From assembly GCA_963777625.1 (NCBI GenBank), contig CAVZRO010000040.1, forward strand, positions 106,159 to 170,158: DNA of 64,000 bases, written 5' to 3'. Shown one piece after another: positions 1-8,323 of the stretch. The stretch comes from DATDIC01 sp963777625. Its GTDB lineage: Bacteria; Pseudomonadota; Alphaproteobacteria; Acetobacterales; Acetobacteraceae. The notes under the pieces were generated by a model that did no database searches, was not told where the DNA came from, and saw only the letters and a list, made by a program, of their open reading frames with translations. Positions within the stretch are counted from its first letter, which is position 1. The number at the start of each line of letters is the position of its first letter. Position numbers and translations under genes: made by a program.

Positions 1-482
1 AACGCGCTGCCCGGATACGGTCCATCCGCGATCCTCAACGGCGCCCCGCTACCGGCCCGATCCAGATCGTCGGACAGGAATACGACCAGGCGATCCATCT
101 CCGCTGCGGTCAGCCGCAGGGGAACCACATGGAAGCCACCGAACGCATCCGACGGGGACGCCCGCAACGCGGTGACCAGGATGGCTCCGGGGCTCGGCAA
201 CAGCGCGGCGATCATGGTCAGGATCGATCGGTCGCGCGACAGCAGATAGGTCCGCTCGCCGAAGCCGAACACAAAGTACCGGGCACCCGGAAAAGCTTGC
301 TCGATCGTTGGCAGGGAGCCCCGCAAATCGGGCGCCGCGAGTCCGATATCAGTGTGCCATCCGCGATCGATGACATAGGCCGTCGTCACCGGCGGGCCGG
401 CGCCCAACTCCCTGGCAGGCGGCAATCCGACACAGCCGGCGAGCATCAACGCGGCAACCCAGCCGAGCACGCGGGGAGACAT
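1..482 (-). CDS. DUF2459-family lipoprotein (3' end outside window)
   Basis: Reading leftwards from ATG at 482, an open frame runs off the window edge after about 160 codons. The protein starts MSPRVLGWVAALMLAGC, a lipoprotein signal with an LAGC lipobox, so it is probably anchored to a membrane after lipidation. The mature part contains VTTAYVIDRGWHTDIGL and ARYFVFGFGERTYLL, which match my memory of the DUF2459 (TIGR02117) family, whose function is unknown. It begins 7 bp after the recG stop, so the two genes probably share a transcript. The family call is by motif memory; the signal peptide is seen directly. Confidence 0.75.
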   Translation of the reverse strand, partial: MSPRVLGWVAALMLAGCVGLPPARELGAGPPVTTAYVIDRGWHTDIGLAAPDLRGSLPTIEQAFPGARYFVFGFGERTYLLSRDRSILTMIAALLPSPGAILVTALRASPSDAFGGFHVVPLRLTAAEMDRLVVFLSDDLDRAGSGAPLRIADGPYPGSA

Positions 483-488
483 TTCCGT

Positions 489-2549
489 TCAGCCCGCCAG
501 CAACGTCCGCATCGCGTCCCACTGTCCGAACAGCCGCAGCAGCAGCCGCGCCGCGCGGCCGCGATCACCGTTCAGACCAGGGTCTTTCTCCAGCAGCAGG
601 GCCGCGTCTTTGTGGGCGATCTCCAGCAGCCGCTCGTCGTGCACCGGGTCCGCCAGCCGGAATCCAGGTGATCCCGCTTGCCGTGTCCCCAGCAGGTCGC
701 CGCCGCCGCGCAGCCGGAAATCCGCGTCGGCGATCGCAAACCCGTCGTCGGTATCACGCAGCAGCAGAAGCCGCTGGCGTGCCGTATCGGTCAGCCCGTC
801 ATCGTGCAGCAGCAGGCAGAAGCTGGCCTCGGTTCCCCGCCCGATCCGTCCGCGCAACTGGTGCAACTGCGCCAGCCCGAACCGCTCGGCGTGTTCGATC
901 ACCATCACGGTAGCGGTCGGAACATCGACGCCCACTTCCACCACCGTGGTCGCGACCAGCAACCGCACCTGCCCGGCTGTGAACCCGGCCAGAGCCGCGT
1001 CCCGCGTCTCCGCCGGCTGCTGGCCATGCGCCAGTCCCACCACGTCTCCGAAACGGCCACGCAGGTCGGTGAACCGGTCCTCCGCCGCGGCCAGATCCAG
1101 TGCCTGGCTCTCCGCGACGATCGGGCACACCCAATAGACCTGCGCCCCCTCGTCCAGCTTCCGTATCAGACCTTCCAGTACCGCCGGCAGCGTGGCCAAT
1201 GAGTGCAACGTAGTGCGGACCGTGCCGCGGCCAGGGGGCTTTTCGGTCAGGCGGCTGACATCCATCTCGCCCCACTGGGTCAGCAGCAACGTGCGGGGAA
1301 TGGGCGTGGCGGTCATCACCAGCACGTCGGTCTCGCGCCCCTTCTCGCCCAGCAACAGACGCTGGGTCACACCGAACCGGTGCTGCTCGTCAATCACCGC
1401 CACGGCAAGATCGCGAAACACCACGGTTTCCTGAAACAGGGCGTGGGTGCCCACCACCATGCGGACCGATCCGTCGGCCAGCCCGCGCAGCAGCCGCGAG
1501 CGTGGGCGTCCTTTCACACCACCGGTCAGCAGGGCGACCGGTTCGGGCGACAGCCGGGTCAGCGTGCGGTGATGCTGCTTGGCCAGCACCTCGGTGGGCG
1601 CCATCAGGGCCGCCTGGGCGCCCGCTTCAACGGCACGCAGCATCGCCAGCAGCGCCACCAGCGTCTTGCCCGAGCCGACATCGCCTTGCAGCAGCCGCAG
1701 CATCCGGCGCGCGGCGCCCAGATCGGCGTCGATCTCCGCCAATGCGGTGAGCTGCGACATGGTTGGCGCATAGGGGAACCGCGCCAACGCCCGGGCCCGC
1801 AACGTGCCGTCTCCGGCGAGAGCGCGGCCGGGCCGCGCCCGCACGCGCCCCCGCACGAGATGCACGGCGATCTGCGTGGCGAGCAACTCGTCATAAGCGA
1901 GCCGGGCACGCGGGCGGTGATCGGGCAGTTCCTCGGGTGCCTGCACGGCCCGCAGCGCTGCTGTGAAAGCCGGCCAGCCTTCCCGCCGCAGCAACGCCGC
2001 ATCCTGCCATTCCGGCAGTTCAGGCAGCGCCGCAAGGGCCTGGGTCATTGCCGCGGTCACCTGCCGGGGCCACAACCCGCCGGTGAGCGCCCAGACGGGT
2101 TCGATCGACGGCAGCCGCTCCGGGCGGTCGGCCGGGACGACATGATCGGGATGCGGCATCGTCAGCCGGTCGCCGAACCGCTCCAGCTTGCCGGACACCA
2201 GCAGGCGCGCACCGACCGGCATCTGCTTTTCGCGCCCAGGCTTGAAGAACACCAGCTCGGCGAAGCCGGTGCCGTCGAACACGATGACGCGCCAGGGCTG
2301 GCGCTGGTTGGCGGGGGCTTCGTGGCGGATGACCTCGACGGCCAGGGTGGCGATGTGGCCGGATTGGGCGGCGGCGATAGTCGGGCGGGCACGGCGATCC
2401 AGGTACGAGTCCGGAAGATGGAACAGCAGATCGAGCACACGCTCGCCGCCGACGGCACGGACGAGCAGCGGCGCGAGCGTGGGACCCGTGCCGCGGAGCG
2501 TGGTCAGGGGGGCGAATAGCGGGGCCAGGAGGTCGTGCTGCACGGCCAC
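489..2549 (-). CDS. recG: ATP-dependent DNA helicase RecG
   Basis: Superfamily 2 helicase that reverses stalled replication forks and branch-migrates Holliday junctions. The sequence has an N-terminal wedge/OB region (LTTLRGTGPTLAPLL), Walker A GDVGSGKTLVALLAM, the DEQHRFGV form of the DEAD box typical of RecG, MTATPIPRT and the C-terminal QLRGRIGRG. The frame stays open upstream to an ATG at 2723, but that would add 58 unrelated residues and overlap the brnTA promoter. GTG at 2549 gives 686 residues, the usual RecG size, and is preferred; GTG at 2543 is possible. The downstream lipoprotein gene follows after 7 bp. Confidence 0.95.
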   Translation of the reverse strand: MAVQHDLLAPLFAPLTTLRGTGPTLAPLLVRAVGGERVLDLLFHLPDSYLDRRARPTIAAAQSGHIATLAVEVIRHEAPANQRQPWRVIVFDGTGFAELVFFKPGREKQMPVGARLLVSGKLERFGDRLTMPHPDHVVPADRPERLPSIEPVWALTGGLWPRQVTAAMTQALAALPELPEWQDAALLRREGWPAFTAALRAVQAPEELPDHRPRARLAYDELLATQIAVHLVRGRVRARPGRALAGDGTLRARALARFPYAPTMSQLTALAEIDADLGAARRMLRLLQGDVGSGKTLVALLAMLRAVEAGAQAALMAPTEVLAKQHHRTLTRLSPEPVALLTGGVKGRPRSRLLRGLADGSVRMVVGTHALFQETVVFRDLAVAVIDEQHRFGVTQRLLLGEKGRETDVLVMTATPIPRTLLLTQWGEMDVSRLTEKPPGRGTVRTTLHSLATLPAVLEGLIRKLDEGAQVYWVCPIVAESQALDLAAAEDRFTDLRGRFGDVVGLAHGQQPAETRDAALAGFTAGQVRLLVATTVVEVGVDVPTATVMVIEHAERFGLAQLHQLRGRIGRGTEASFCLLLHDDGLTDTARQRLLLLRDTDDGFAIADADFRLRGGGDLLGTRQAGSPGFRLADPVHDERLLEIAHKDAALLLEKDPGLNGDRGRAARLLLRLFGQWDAMRTLLAG

Positions 2550-2663
2550 CCGTATGGACGGGGCGCCACCGGTTGGCGAGAGTGTGGGACGAAACGAAGC
2601 ATCGATCACCGGAGGCAGCCCACGCCTGCGGCGGACCGCCGCCCAACACGTAATATTGGCTGA

Positions 2664-2720
2664 TTTTCCGCTATAGCGGATAAACCTTGACAGAAACGCT
2701 TTTCCGCTGTAGCCATAAAT
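2664..2720 (+). promoter_or_regulatory. brnTA promoter with paired operator-like repeats
   Basis: A TTGACA -35 box lies at 2687-2692, with a weak -10 around 2710-2715 (TAGCCA) at 17-bp spacing, just upstream of brnT. It is bracketed by two similar sites: TTTTCCGCTATAGCGG from 2664, containing a perfect 14-bp palindrome at 2667-2680, and TTTTCCGCTGTAGCC from 2700, which overlaps the -10. The copies are 36 bp apart. BrnA antitoxins are known to repress their own operon, so these are likely BrnA sites. The repeats are seen; binding is inferred. Confidence 0.6.
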
Positions 2721-2723
2721 CAT

Positions 2724-2996
2724 ATGCCGATTACGTTCGACCCGGCAAAGAACGCTAGAAACATCGCCGAGCGCGGGCTGTCGTTTGAACGGGCGGCGGA
2801 CCTCGATTGGCGGTCAGCCGTGGTGAGGCAGGACATGCGCCGCGACTACGGCGAGGTTCGCCTGCGCGTGCTCGCGCTGCTCGACGATCGCTTGCATGCG
2901 GTGGTCGTCACACCGCGAGGCGAAGATTTGCGGGTCATCAGCTTCCGCCGGGCGAACAGGAAGGAGATGCGTTTATATGACGAGAAACAGGAATGA
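2724..2996 (+). CDS. brnT: BrnT family toxin (type II toxin-antitoxin)
   Basis: A 90-residue protein with BrnT hallmarks: starting MPITFDPAKNARNIAERGLS, then FERAADLDW, a central RLRVLALLDDRLHAVVVTPRG strand pair (shortened here) and the C-terminal VISFRRANRKEMRLYDE. BrnT has a RelE-like fold and is a ribonuclease that blocks translation until bound by BrnA. The gene overlaps brnA by 20 bp, the standard toxin-first order of this family. It starts within 5 bp of the predicted -10 region, so the transcript may be nearly leaderless unless initiation lies further upstream. Confidence 0.92.
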   Translation: MPITFDPAKNARNIAERGLSFERAADLDWRSAVVRQDMRRDYGEVRLRVLALLDDRLHAVVVTPRGEDLRVISFRRANRKEMRLYDEKQE

Positions 2997-3276
2997 CCAG
3001 GCGTCCCACCCGGATGACGACAATCCGGAATGGACGAAGGAAGATTTCGCCAATGCGCGGCCTGCCTCGGAAGTGCTGCCGCAATTTATCGGCGATGCAG
3101 CGACGCAGGAGCTGATGCGCCGCAGCCGCGGCAGGCCGCAAAAGCCGGACAGGAAGGTAAATCAGACGCTGCGACTTGACCCGGACGTTATCGAGGCGTT
3201 CCGCCAGGAAGGAAGCGGTTGGCAGGCTCGAATCAACGCCGTGCTGCGGGAGCACATGCCGCGCCGCGGGAAATGA
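2977..3276 (+). CDS. brnA: BrnA family antitoxin
   Basis: A 99-residue antitoxin. The start is ATG at 2977, preceded by AAGGAG at 2961-2966; it lies inside the end of brnT, giving translational coupling. The N-terminus is acidic (DNPEWTKEDFANARPASEVL, the BrnT-binding part in the family). The C-terminus carries the ribbon-helix-helix DNA-binding region, KVNQTLRLDPDVIEAFRQ followed by GWQARINAVLRE. It should neutralise BrnT and repress the operon through the paired sites upstream. Confidence 0.92.
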   Translation: MTRNRNDQASHPDDDNPEWTKEDFANARPASEVLPQFIGDAATQELMRRSRGRPQKPDRKVNQTLRLDPDVIEAFRQEGSGWQARINAVLREHMPRRGK

Positions 3277-3387
3277 CCGATCTTCAGGATCCGTTTCGGG
3301 CGCAACTGCGCAATGCTACGGGGTCCCTCGGATGCGACAAAGCGCGCGGTAACAAAACCAACCCATCATCGCGCTAAGGGCTCGTGT

Positions 3388-3505
3388 TGAAATAACGGAA
3401 TCAACCGTCATTCCCGCGAAAGCGGGAATCCAGCAGCGGCGGCCTGGATTCCCACTTTCGCGGGAATGACGAGATGAGGCGGTTGTTTTCGAACGACTCC
3501 TAACG
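3388..3505. repeat. Long inverted repeat, REP-like element, copy 1 of 2
   Basis: Arms CGTCATTCCCGCGAAAGCGG (from 3406) and CTTTCGCGGGAATGACG (to 3471) can fold into a long hairpin around a GC-rich centre. Similarity to the copy at 54857-54969 extends into both flanks (GAAATAAC... and ...GTTGTTT then ACGAC), so the mobile or duplicated unit is about 115 bp, larger than the hairpin. It fills the gap after brnA. Confidence 0.75.
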
Positions 3506-3537
3506 TACCCAGCCCCGTCCTCTCTCGCCCGCTCCAG

Positions 3538-4467
3538 CTACGAACCGGTTCCCCCAGCAACGATCTCGCCCAGCGCCTCTACCTGCTCCACGTAGCGCGA
3601 CACCGGGTTCAGCAGCAGATGGTTGGCCCCCATCGCGATCATCTCCTCCAGCCGCGCGCGCACCTGCTCCGGTGTCCCATGAATCCCCGAAGCATCAGTC
3701 CCGGCCGGGTTCCGATACACCTCGGTGAACCACCGGTTCAGTTCGGCCCGCGCCCGCTCCGGACGCTCATCCACCGCCATGAAGACGCGCTTGGAAATCG
3801 GGAAGCTTTGCGGATCCCGCCCGGCCTGCTCCAGCGCGTCGCGCAGCACCCGCACCGACTCCGCGAACGCGGCGATGCTCGATCCGCCGGATCCCATCCA
3901 CCCGTCCGCCAAAGTCGCCGCGCGCCGCACCGCGTCCGGGTGCGTCACGCCCATCCAGATCGGCAGATGCGGCCGCTGCACCGGCGCGGGCGCCATCCGG
4001 GCACCCTCCACCCGATAGAACCGGCCCTGCTTCGTCACCGGCTGCCCACTCCACAAGGCGCGGATCAGCGCGACCTGTTCGCGAAACCGGCCGATGCGCC
4101 CCTCCACCGGCACGCCGAACTGCCGATACTCCTCGCCGCGTCCTATCCCCACGCCCAGGATCGCCCGCCCGTTGCTGACGTAATCAAGCGTTGCCCACTG
4201 ATGCGCCACCATCAGCGGATGCTGCACCGGTAGCACGATCACGGAGGCGCCCAGCCGGATCCGCCTTGTCACGGCCGCGGCATAGGTCAGCACCACCACC
4301 GGATCGAAACACGTCACGTGGTCCAGCGTGTTCTCGGTGACCCACAAATCCTGAAACCCGAGCGCCTCCGCCCGCTGGGCCACCGTGCGCACGCTCTGCA
4401 TGTCGATCGGATCGGGCGAGCGATGCGGCAGCGACATGCCGAACGCAATCCGGTGTTTCAGTGCCAT
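3538..4467 (-). CDS. Luciferase-like (LLM) F420/FMN-dependent oxidoreductase
   Basis: A 309-residue TIM-barrel protein of the bacterial luciferase-like monooxygenase superfamily. Signatures: GMSLPHRSPDPI, LWVTENTLDHVTCFDP, IRLGASVIVLPVQHPL, YVSNGRAILGVGIGRG and RPHLPIWMGVTHPDAVRR. Such enzymes use reduced F420 or FMN; the cofactor and substrate cannot be read here. The start is ATG at 4467, with GGGGGA 5 bp upstream; the longer frame to 4530 lacks a good ribosome site. The SMP-30-like gene lies 43 bp upstream in the same direction, suggesting an operon. Confidence 0.85.
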   Translation of the reverse strand: MALKHRIAFGMSLPHRSPDPIDMQSVRTVAQRAEALGFQDLWVTENTLDHVTCFDPVVVLTYAAAVTRRIRLGASVIVLPVQHPLMVAHQWATLDYVSNGRAILGVGIGRGEEYRQFGVPVEGRIGRFREQVALIRALWSGQPVTKQGRFYRVEGARMAPAPVQRPHLPIWMGVTHPDAVRRAATLADGWMGSGGSSIAAFAESVRVLRDALEQAGRDPQSFPISKRVFMAVDERPERARAELNRWFTEVYRNPAGTDASGIHGTPEQVRARLEEMIAMGANHLLLNPVSRYVEQVEALGEIVAGGTGS

Positions 4468-4510
4468 GTCGTCCCCCATTCGCCGTAACGCCGCCGGCCA
4501 GTCGATGATT

Positions 4511-5380
4511 TCATTTCCGATGAACCGCATACCAGGGATGCGGCAGCCCCGGCACCTTCACCCGCAGCGTATAGAGCGAGGTGCTCGCGGTCAGCAGCAA
4601 GGTCCGCAGATCGTCGCCGCCGAACGCGATATTGGCACATACTTCCGGCATCTCGATGATGCCGATCCGGCTGCCGTCCGGCGAGAACACCCACACCCCG
4701 CCCGATCCGGTACAGAACACCCGCCCGGCGGCATCCAGCTTCATGCCATCCGGCACACCATTGGTTGCATCTGCTACGGACATGTCGGCGAAAATGCGCC
4801 GTCGCACCATCTCGCCCGCATCGTTCAGCTCGATCGCGTGGATGTACTCGCTCCAGCGCGTATTCGCCACATACAGCGTCCGTTCGTCCGCCGACAGCGC
4901 CAACCCGTTCGGATATTCGCACCAGGCAACCCGATGGCACACGCCGTCCGGGCCGATCCGATACACCGCGCCCTCGCCCACGTCGCGCTCCCGCAGCGGC
5001 ACGCGGATCGATGGGTCGGTGAAAAAGATCGTCCCGTCGGACCGGCAGATCACGTCATTCGGGCGATTCAACCGCAACCCCTCGAACCGATCCGCCAGTC
5101 TCTGCACCGTCCCGTCGTGATCGGTCCGGGTCAGCCGCCGAGCTTCGCCTTCGCAGTTGATCAGGTGGCCCTGCATATCGAAGGTCGTGCCGTTCCCGCC
5201 CCCGGTCCGTCTGATCAGCTCCGGCTCCTGTCCCAACGTGACCCGATACAGCCGGCCGGCCCGGACATCGACGAAATAGAAGAACCCGCCCGGATGCCAG
5301 AGCGGCCCTTCGGTGAACACAAACCCGCTGGCGACGCGCGTCGGCTCGGGCGTTTCCAGAATGTCGGACAGGCCAGCCAT
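4511..5380 (-). CDS. SMP-30/gluconolactonase/LRE-like protein
   Basis: A 289-residue six-bladed beta-propeller related to SMP-30 lactonases. Visible features: GFVFTEGPLWHPGGFFYFVD at the N-terminus (metal-ligand Glu in TEGP), LNRPNDVICRSDGTIFFTD, CEYPNGLALSADERTLYVAN (Asn ligand in PNG), and DGMKLDAAGRVFCTGSGGV. These are the lactonase metal-site positions, so hydrolysis of a sugar or other lactone is likely. The start has GGGAGG just upstream. It precedes the luciferase-like gene, so the pair may act on one substrate. Confidence 0.85.
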   Translation of the reverse strand: MAGLSDILETPEPTRVASGFVFTEGPLWHPGGFFYFVDVRAGRLYRVTLGQEPELIRRTGGGNGTTFDMQGHLINCEGEARRLTRTDHDGTVQRLADRFEGLRLNRPNDVICRSDGTIFFTDPSIRVPLRERDVGEGAVYRIGPDGVCHRVAWCEYPNGLALSADERTLYVANTRWSEYIHAIELNDAGEMVRRRIFADMSVADATNGVPDGMKLDAAGRVFCTGSGGVWVFSPDGSRIGIIEMPEVCANIAFGGDDLRTLLLTASTSLYTLRVKVPGLPHPWYAVHRK

Positions 5381-5427
5381 CCTCGCCTCCCTCGCTCAAG
5401 CCGCACCGTGTGGTTGCTTGTGCAACC

Positions 5428-5802
5428 TTACTCCGGAAGCCGGGTGGACTGCCACGCCACCATCTGCCAGCGGCCGCCCCTGTTGGCGTACACATCGGTG
5501 AACCGCACGCTGAACGCGTTCGGCTTGCCGTTGGATGTCACCTGGATGCGCGCGATTCCTGTCAGCACCACTGCATCGCCCAGATCCTGCGCCTTCACGT
5601 CGGACGGTTCGACCGAACGGTACACCGTTGTCCCCGACTCCATCCCGCCGATCAGACTCTGCTTGCTGTCCACCCGCGCCGAGGAATGCGTATAGACCAG
5701 CTCGTCCGCCAGCAGCGTCTTCAGCGCCGTGATGTCCTGCCGCGCCATCGCGGTCATACGCTGCCGGTCCAGTTCGATGACCGTCTGTCCGTTGTCTGCC
5801 AT
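5428..5802 (-). CDS. NTF2-like / DUF4440 nuclear transport factor 2 family protein
   Basis: A 124-residue cytosolic protein with the SnoaL/DUF4440 cone-shaped fold pattern: RMTAMARQDITALKTLLADE, LVYTHSSARVDSKQSLI, and C-terminal FTDVYANRGGRWQMVAWQST. Members act as small hydrolases, isomerases or ligand-binding proteins; none can be assigned. The start ATG at 5802 follows GGGAGG by 6 bp; an ATG further up overlaps that ribosome site. It lies 47 bp upstream of the SMP-30-like gene and runs with it. Confidence 0.8.
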   Translation of the reverse strand: MADNGQTVIELDRQRMTAMARQDITALKTLLADELVYTHSSARVDSKQSLIGGMESGTTVYRSVEPSDVKAQDLGDAVVLTGIARIQVTSNGKPNAFSVRFTDVYANRGGRWQMVAWQSTRLPE

Positions 5803-5904
5803 CTGCATCCTCCCGCGGATCAAGTCACAATAGGATACGCCGCGAGCACCCCGGCGTCACACCCCCGAACAGGGCGCGCCGTTCACGGAACCTCGGCGCG
5901 GTCA

Positions 5905-6864
5905 TCACTGCCGCGGAACAAGCTTGCGGGTGGTCGCACTCAGCGGCAATGCAGTCTGGCCAAGCACCCAGCCTTCCCAGCACCGGACCCAGTGATCGTC
6001 AGGCGCATCATCCGGGCGATTGCCGGCAAGCACATTGAGCACGCACAGCACACCGATCAGGCAGTCGAAGCGATCCTCGCCGGCGGCATCGGTCCCAAAC
6101 CCCGTGGCGATGGCCTGGTCCAGCACGCTATCGCCCTCGGCATGAAGCCGTTCCATTGCAGTCCGCAGCGCCGGCCCAAGCGCGGCCCGATGCGCCTGTC
6201 GCCGCTTGCTCCCCGGCAGTTTCAGATGGAAATGGCGCAACGCCTCCGCCGGATAGGTCTCCGCGATCGCCACGGCACCTGGTGTCAGAAGCCCACGCAA
6301 CGAGCCCTCGAACGGCCACAGTCTGATGTCGTGCCCCGACGCCAGCGCCGGCAGAAGCATGTCGCGCCAACCGGACACGGCCGCCTTGCCAGTCTGGTTC
6401 GCGCCCAGTGTCCAGAACAGCGGCGCCCCGGCCGGCCGCTCGGGCGTCGCCCTGTCGCATAGTCGTGACAGATCCGCGGCGTCCGCCAGCCCAAGCGCGG
6501 CAGCGTGCGCGGCGCGCCGCATCCCTCGCGCGCCGCGGGCCGGGTAGAACGGGCGCTCCGGCCCCAGTTCCTCCAGCGTCGCGCAAACGTCGAAGAACGC
6601 CGGCCGGTCCGCCAGCGACCGCAGGAATGCCGGGAAATCCTCGGTGCCCAGCGTCGCGGCATAAGCGCGCGGAACGCCGATCGGCATGTCGAGCCCAAGG
6701 GCGACCGGCCCGCCCGGCGCTCTCTCCCGCAGACGTGACAGGAACGTTCCGATCTCGCCGACAGGCTCCGGCGCCTGAAGCCGCCAGCGATCGCCGTCGC
6801 GCTGCGCTATTGCGACCCAGCGTTTGCTGGCGTGAAGGCTCCAGTCGGCATGGGCTGCAAGCAT
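5905..6864 (-). CDS. DUF429-like predicted RNase H-fold protein
   Basis: A 319-residue protein whose spaced acidic motifs fit the DUF429 group with an RNase H-like fold: an early Asp in AAHADWSLHASKRWVAIA, VALGLDMPIGVPR, AIAETYPAEALRHF and a C-terminal EDRFDCLIGVLCV helix. It has no signal peptide or membrane segment. Function is unknown in the family. The ribosome site before 6864 is weak, so the start may be slightly different. The family call is by motif memory. Confidence 0.6.
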   Translation of the reverse strand: MLAAHADWSLHASKRWVAIAQRDGDRWRLQAPEPVGEIGTFLSRLRERAPGGPVALGLDMPIGVPRAYAATLGTEDFPAFLRSLADRPAFFDVCATLEELGPERPFYPARGARGMRRAAHAAALGLADAADLSRLCDRATPERPAGAPLFWTLGANQTGKAAVSGWRDMLLPALASGHDIRLWPFEGSLRGLLTPGAVAIAETYPAEALRHFHLKLPGSKRRQAHRAALGPALRTAMERLHAEGDSVLDQAIATGFGTDAAGEDRFDCLIGVLCVLNVLAGNRPDDAPDDHWVRCWEGWVLGQTALPLSATTRKLVPRQ

Positions 6865-6964
6865 CCCGCTGGGTGTCGCCGGTTGATCTCTCAGGCGATC
6901 ACGCTGCGCACGCCGGCTTGGGCCGCCATCGCGCCGCGAACCAAACGGCTCGCAACTGTCGCAA

Positions 6965-7180
6965 CTAAAGCGGCTTGTGCGCCCGCTCGATCAGGCGGGA
7001 GAAGAAGCCCGGCTTCCTCGGCTTCGCAGTCTCCGCCGCCTTCGCCTGCTCCCGCACCGCCGCCTGTTGCTGGCGTTGCTTCTGGTCGAGCCATTTGTCC
7101 AGGCTCACGCCAGCCTTTGCGGCGCGCTTGGCTTCATAGGCCCGCTGCCCGTCGGTCAAGGACCTGGTCGATTTCGCCAT
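6965..7180 (-). CDS. Small basic hypothetical protein (71 aa)
   Basis: A 71-residue, lysine/arginine-rich protein starting MAKSTRSLTDGQRAYEAKRA and continuing with a long Gln/Ala-rich predicted helix (DQKQRQQQAAVREQAKAAE), ending FFSRLIERAHKPL. No domain is recognised. The composition suggests a soluble, probably nucleic-acid- or membrane-surface-associated small protein, but that is a guess. It is 100 bp upstream of the DUF429-like gene in the same direction. Confidence 0.55.
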   Translation of the reverse strand: MAKSTRSLTDGQRAYEAKRAAKAGVSLDKWLDQKQRQQQAAVREQAKAAETAKPRKPGFFSRLIERAHKPL

Positions 7181-7353
7181 GGCGGCAGCTTTTACAGGGT
7201 CGCCCGATCCGTTCAAGAGCCGACGTCTTCGGACCGCCCCCGCCTTGCATCGCAAATTCCTTGGATGACACCCCCAATAGCTATGGCAGACTGCGGTGAA
7301 TGCCTATCTTCCGCTCGAGCAGGCCCGGATAAGACAGGCATTGGAGGACGATC

Positions 7354-7806
7354 ATGACCGAAGAAAAGAAGCCGCGGCTCATCGGCATCAATCATGTCGC
7401 GATCGAGGTCGGCAACATCGACGATGCTCTCGATTGGTACGGCCGGATCTTCGATTTCAAATTGCGCGGCAAGGGTGAGGACAACGCCTTCATCGACATG
7501 GGTGACCAGTTCGTCAACCTCACCCTGACGCCCCACCACGCGGTCAACGGGGTCGAGAAGCGGCATCTCGGCTTCGTCGTCGACGACCGCAGCCGCATCA
7601 CCGAACTGGCGAAAGCCGCCGGCGCGCGCTTTGTCGACGGGCCGTTCCTCGATTTCCTCGATCCGTGGGGCAACCGGCTCGAAATCATCGAGTACTCGAA
7701 CATCCAGTTCACCAAAGCGCCCAATGTGATGCGCGGCATGGGCCTGGCACTCACCAAGAACGACAAGGCGACGAAGGAGCTTGCCGACAAGGGCATGGCC
7801 GAATGA
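7354..7806 (+). CDS. VOC family (glyoxalase/dioxygenase-like) protein
   Basis: A 150-residue single-domain vicinal oxygen chelate protein: GINHVAIEVGNIDDALDWYG (His metal ligand), NAFIDMGDQFVNL, EKRHLGFVVDDRS (second His) and FLDPWGNRLEIIEY (Glu ligand). The three metal-ligand positions are present, so it is probably an active metal-dependent lyase, isomerase or dioxygenase; substrate unknown. ATG follows GGAGGACGATC. The cupin gene starts 28 bp later, so they likely form an operon. Confidence 0.85.
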   Translation: MTEEKKPRLIGINHVAIEVGNIDDALDWYGRIFDFKLRGKGEDNAFIDMGDQFVNLTLTPHHAVNGVEKRHLGFVVDDRSRITELAKAAGARFVDGPFLDFLDPWGNRLEIIEYSNIQFTKAPNVMRGMGLALTKNDKATKELADKGMAE

Positions 7807-7834
7807 GCAACGCATCCACAGGGAGGACAGCACC

Positions 7835-8293
7835 ATGACCGCAACAAACGGCTTTGTCGTACCCGTGGGCGCCGGGAAGCGTTTCGACTCGCCGAGCCCC
7901 GGCCGCCACTTCGTCTTGAAGCTCCTCGGTCGAGACACGAACGAGAGCATCATGATGTTCGAGGAAACCTTGCCCGCCGGTACCACAAGCCTGTTCCATC
8001 TGCACCACGACAGCGACGAGGTCGCCTGGGTACTCGCCGGCGAGTTCACCTTCAAGATTGGCGACGAGGTCACCGTCGGCGGCCCCGGCACCTGCGCCTT
8101 CATGCCGCGTGATATTCCGCATGCCTGGAAGAACACCGGCAGCGAAACCGGCCGCGTCTTGTTTCTCTACACCCCGGCCGCCGCCGGCGGCCTCATTGAG
8201 GCGCTCGCGGACCGCCGCCCCGCCGACGACGGCGAACGCGACACGCTATTCCAGCACCACCACTGGGAAGTCCTCGGCCCAAATCCGCTGTAA
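7835..8293 (+). CDS. Cupin domain protein
   Basis: A 152-residue single-domain cupin. Motif 1 is visible as TSLFHLHHDSDEVAWVLAGEF (shortened: FHLHHDSDEVAWVLAGE), with two His and a Glu that bind metal; motif 2 is GPGTCAFMPRDIPHAWKNTG, with the third His. Cupins with this layout are dioxygenases, isomerases or small-molecule sensors. Start ATG at 7835 follows GGGAGGA. The neighbour upstream is a VOC protein, another metal-dependent small-molecule enzyme family. Confidence 0.85.
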   Translation: MTATNGFVVPVGAGKRFDSPSPGRHFVLKLLGRDTNESIMMFEETLPAGTTSLFHLHHDSDEVAWVLAGEFTFKIGDEVTVGGPGTCAFMPRDIPHAWKNTGSETGRVLFLYTPAAAGGLIEALADRRPADDGERDTLFQHHHWEVLGPNPL

Positions 8294-8323
8294 GGCGCGG
8301 CTGCCTCACGGAGCCAGGTGCCT

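Noticed and set aside
2549..2723. RecG start at ATG 2723
   Set aside because: Adds 58 residues not found in RecG proteins and covers the brnTA promoter; GTG 2549 gives the family length.
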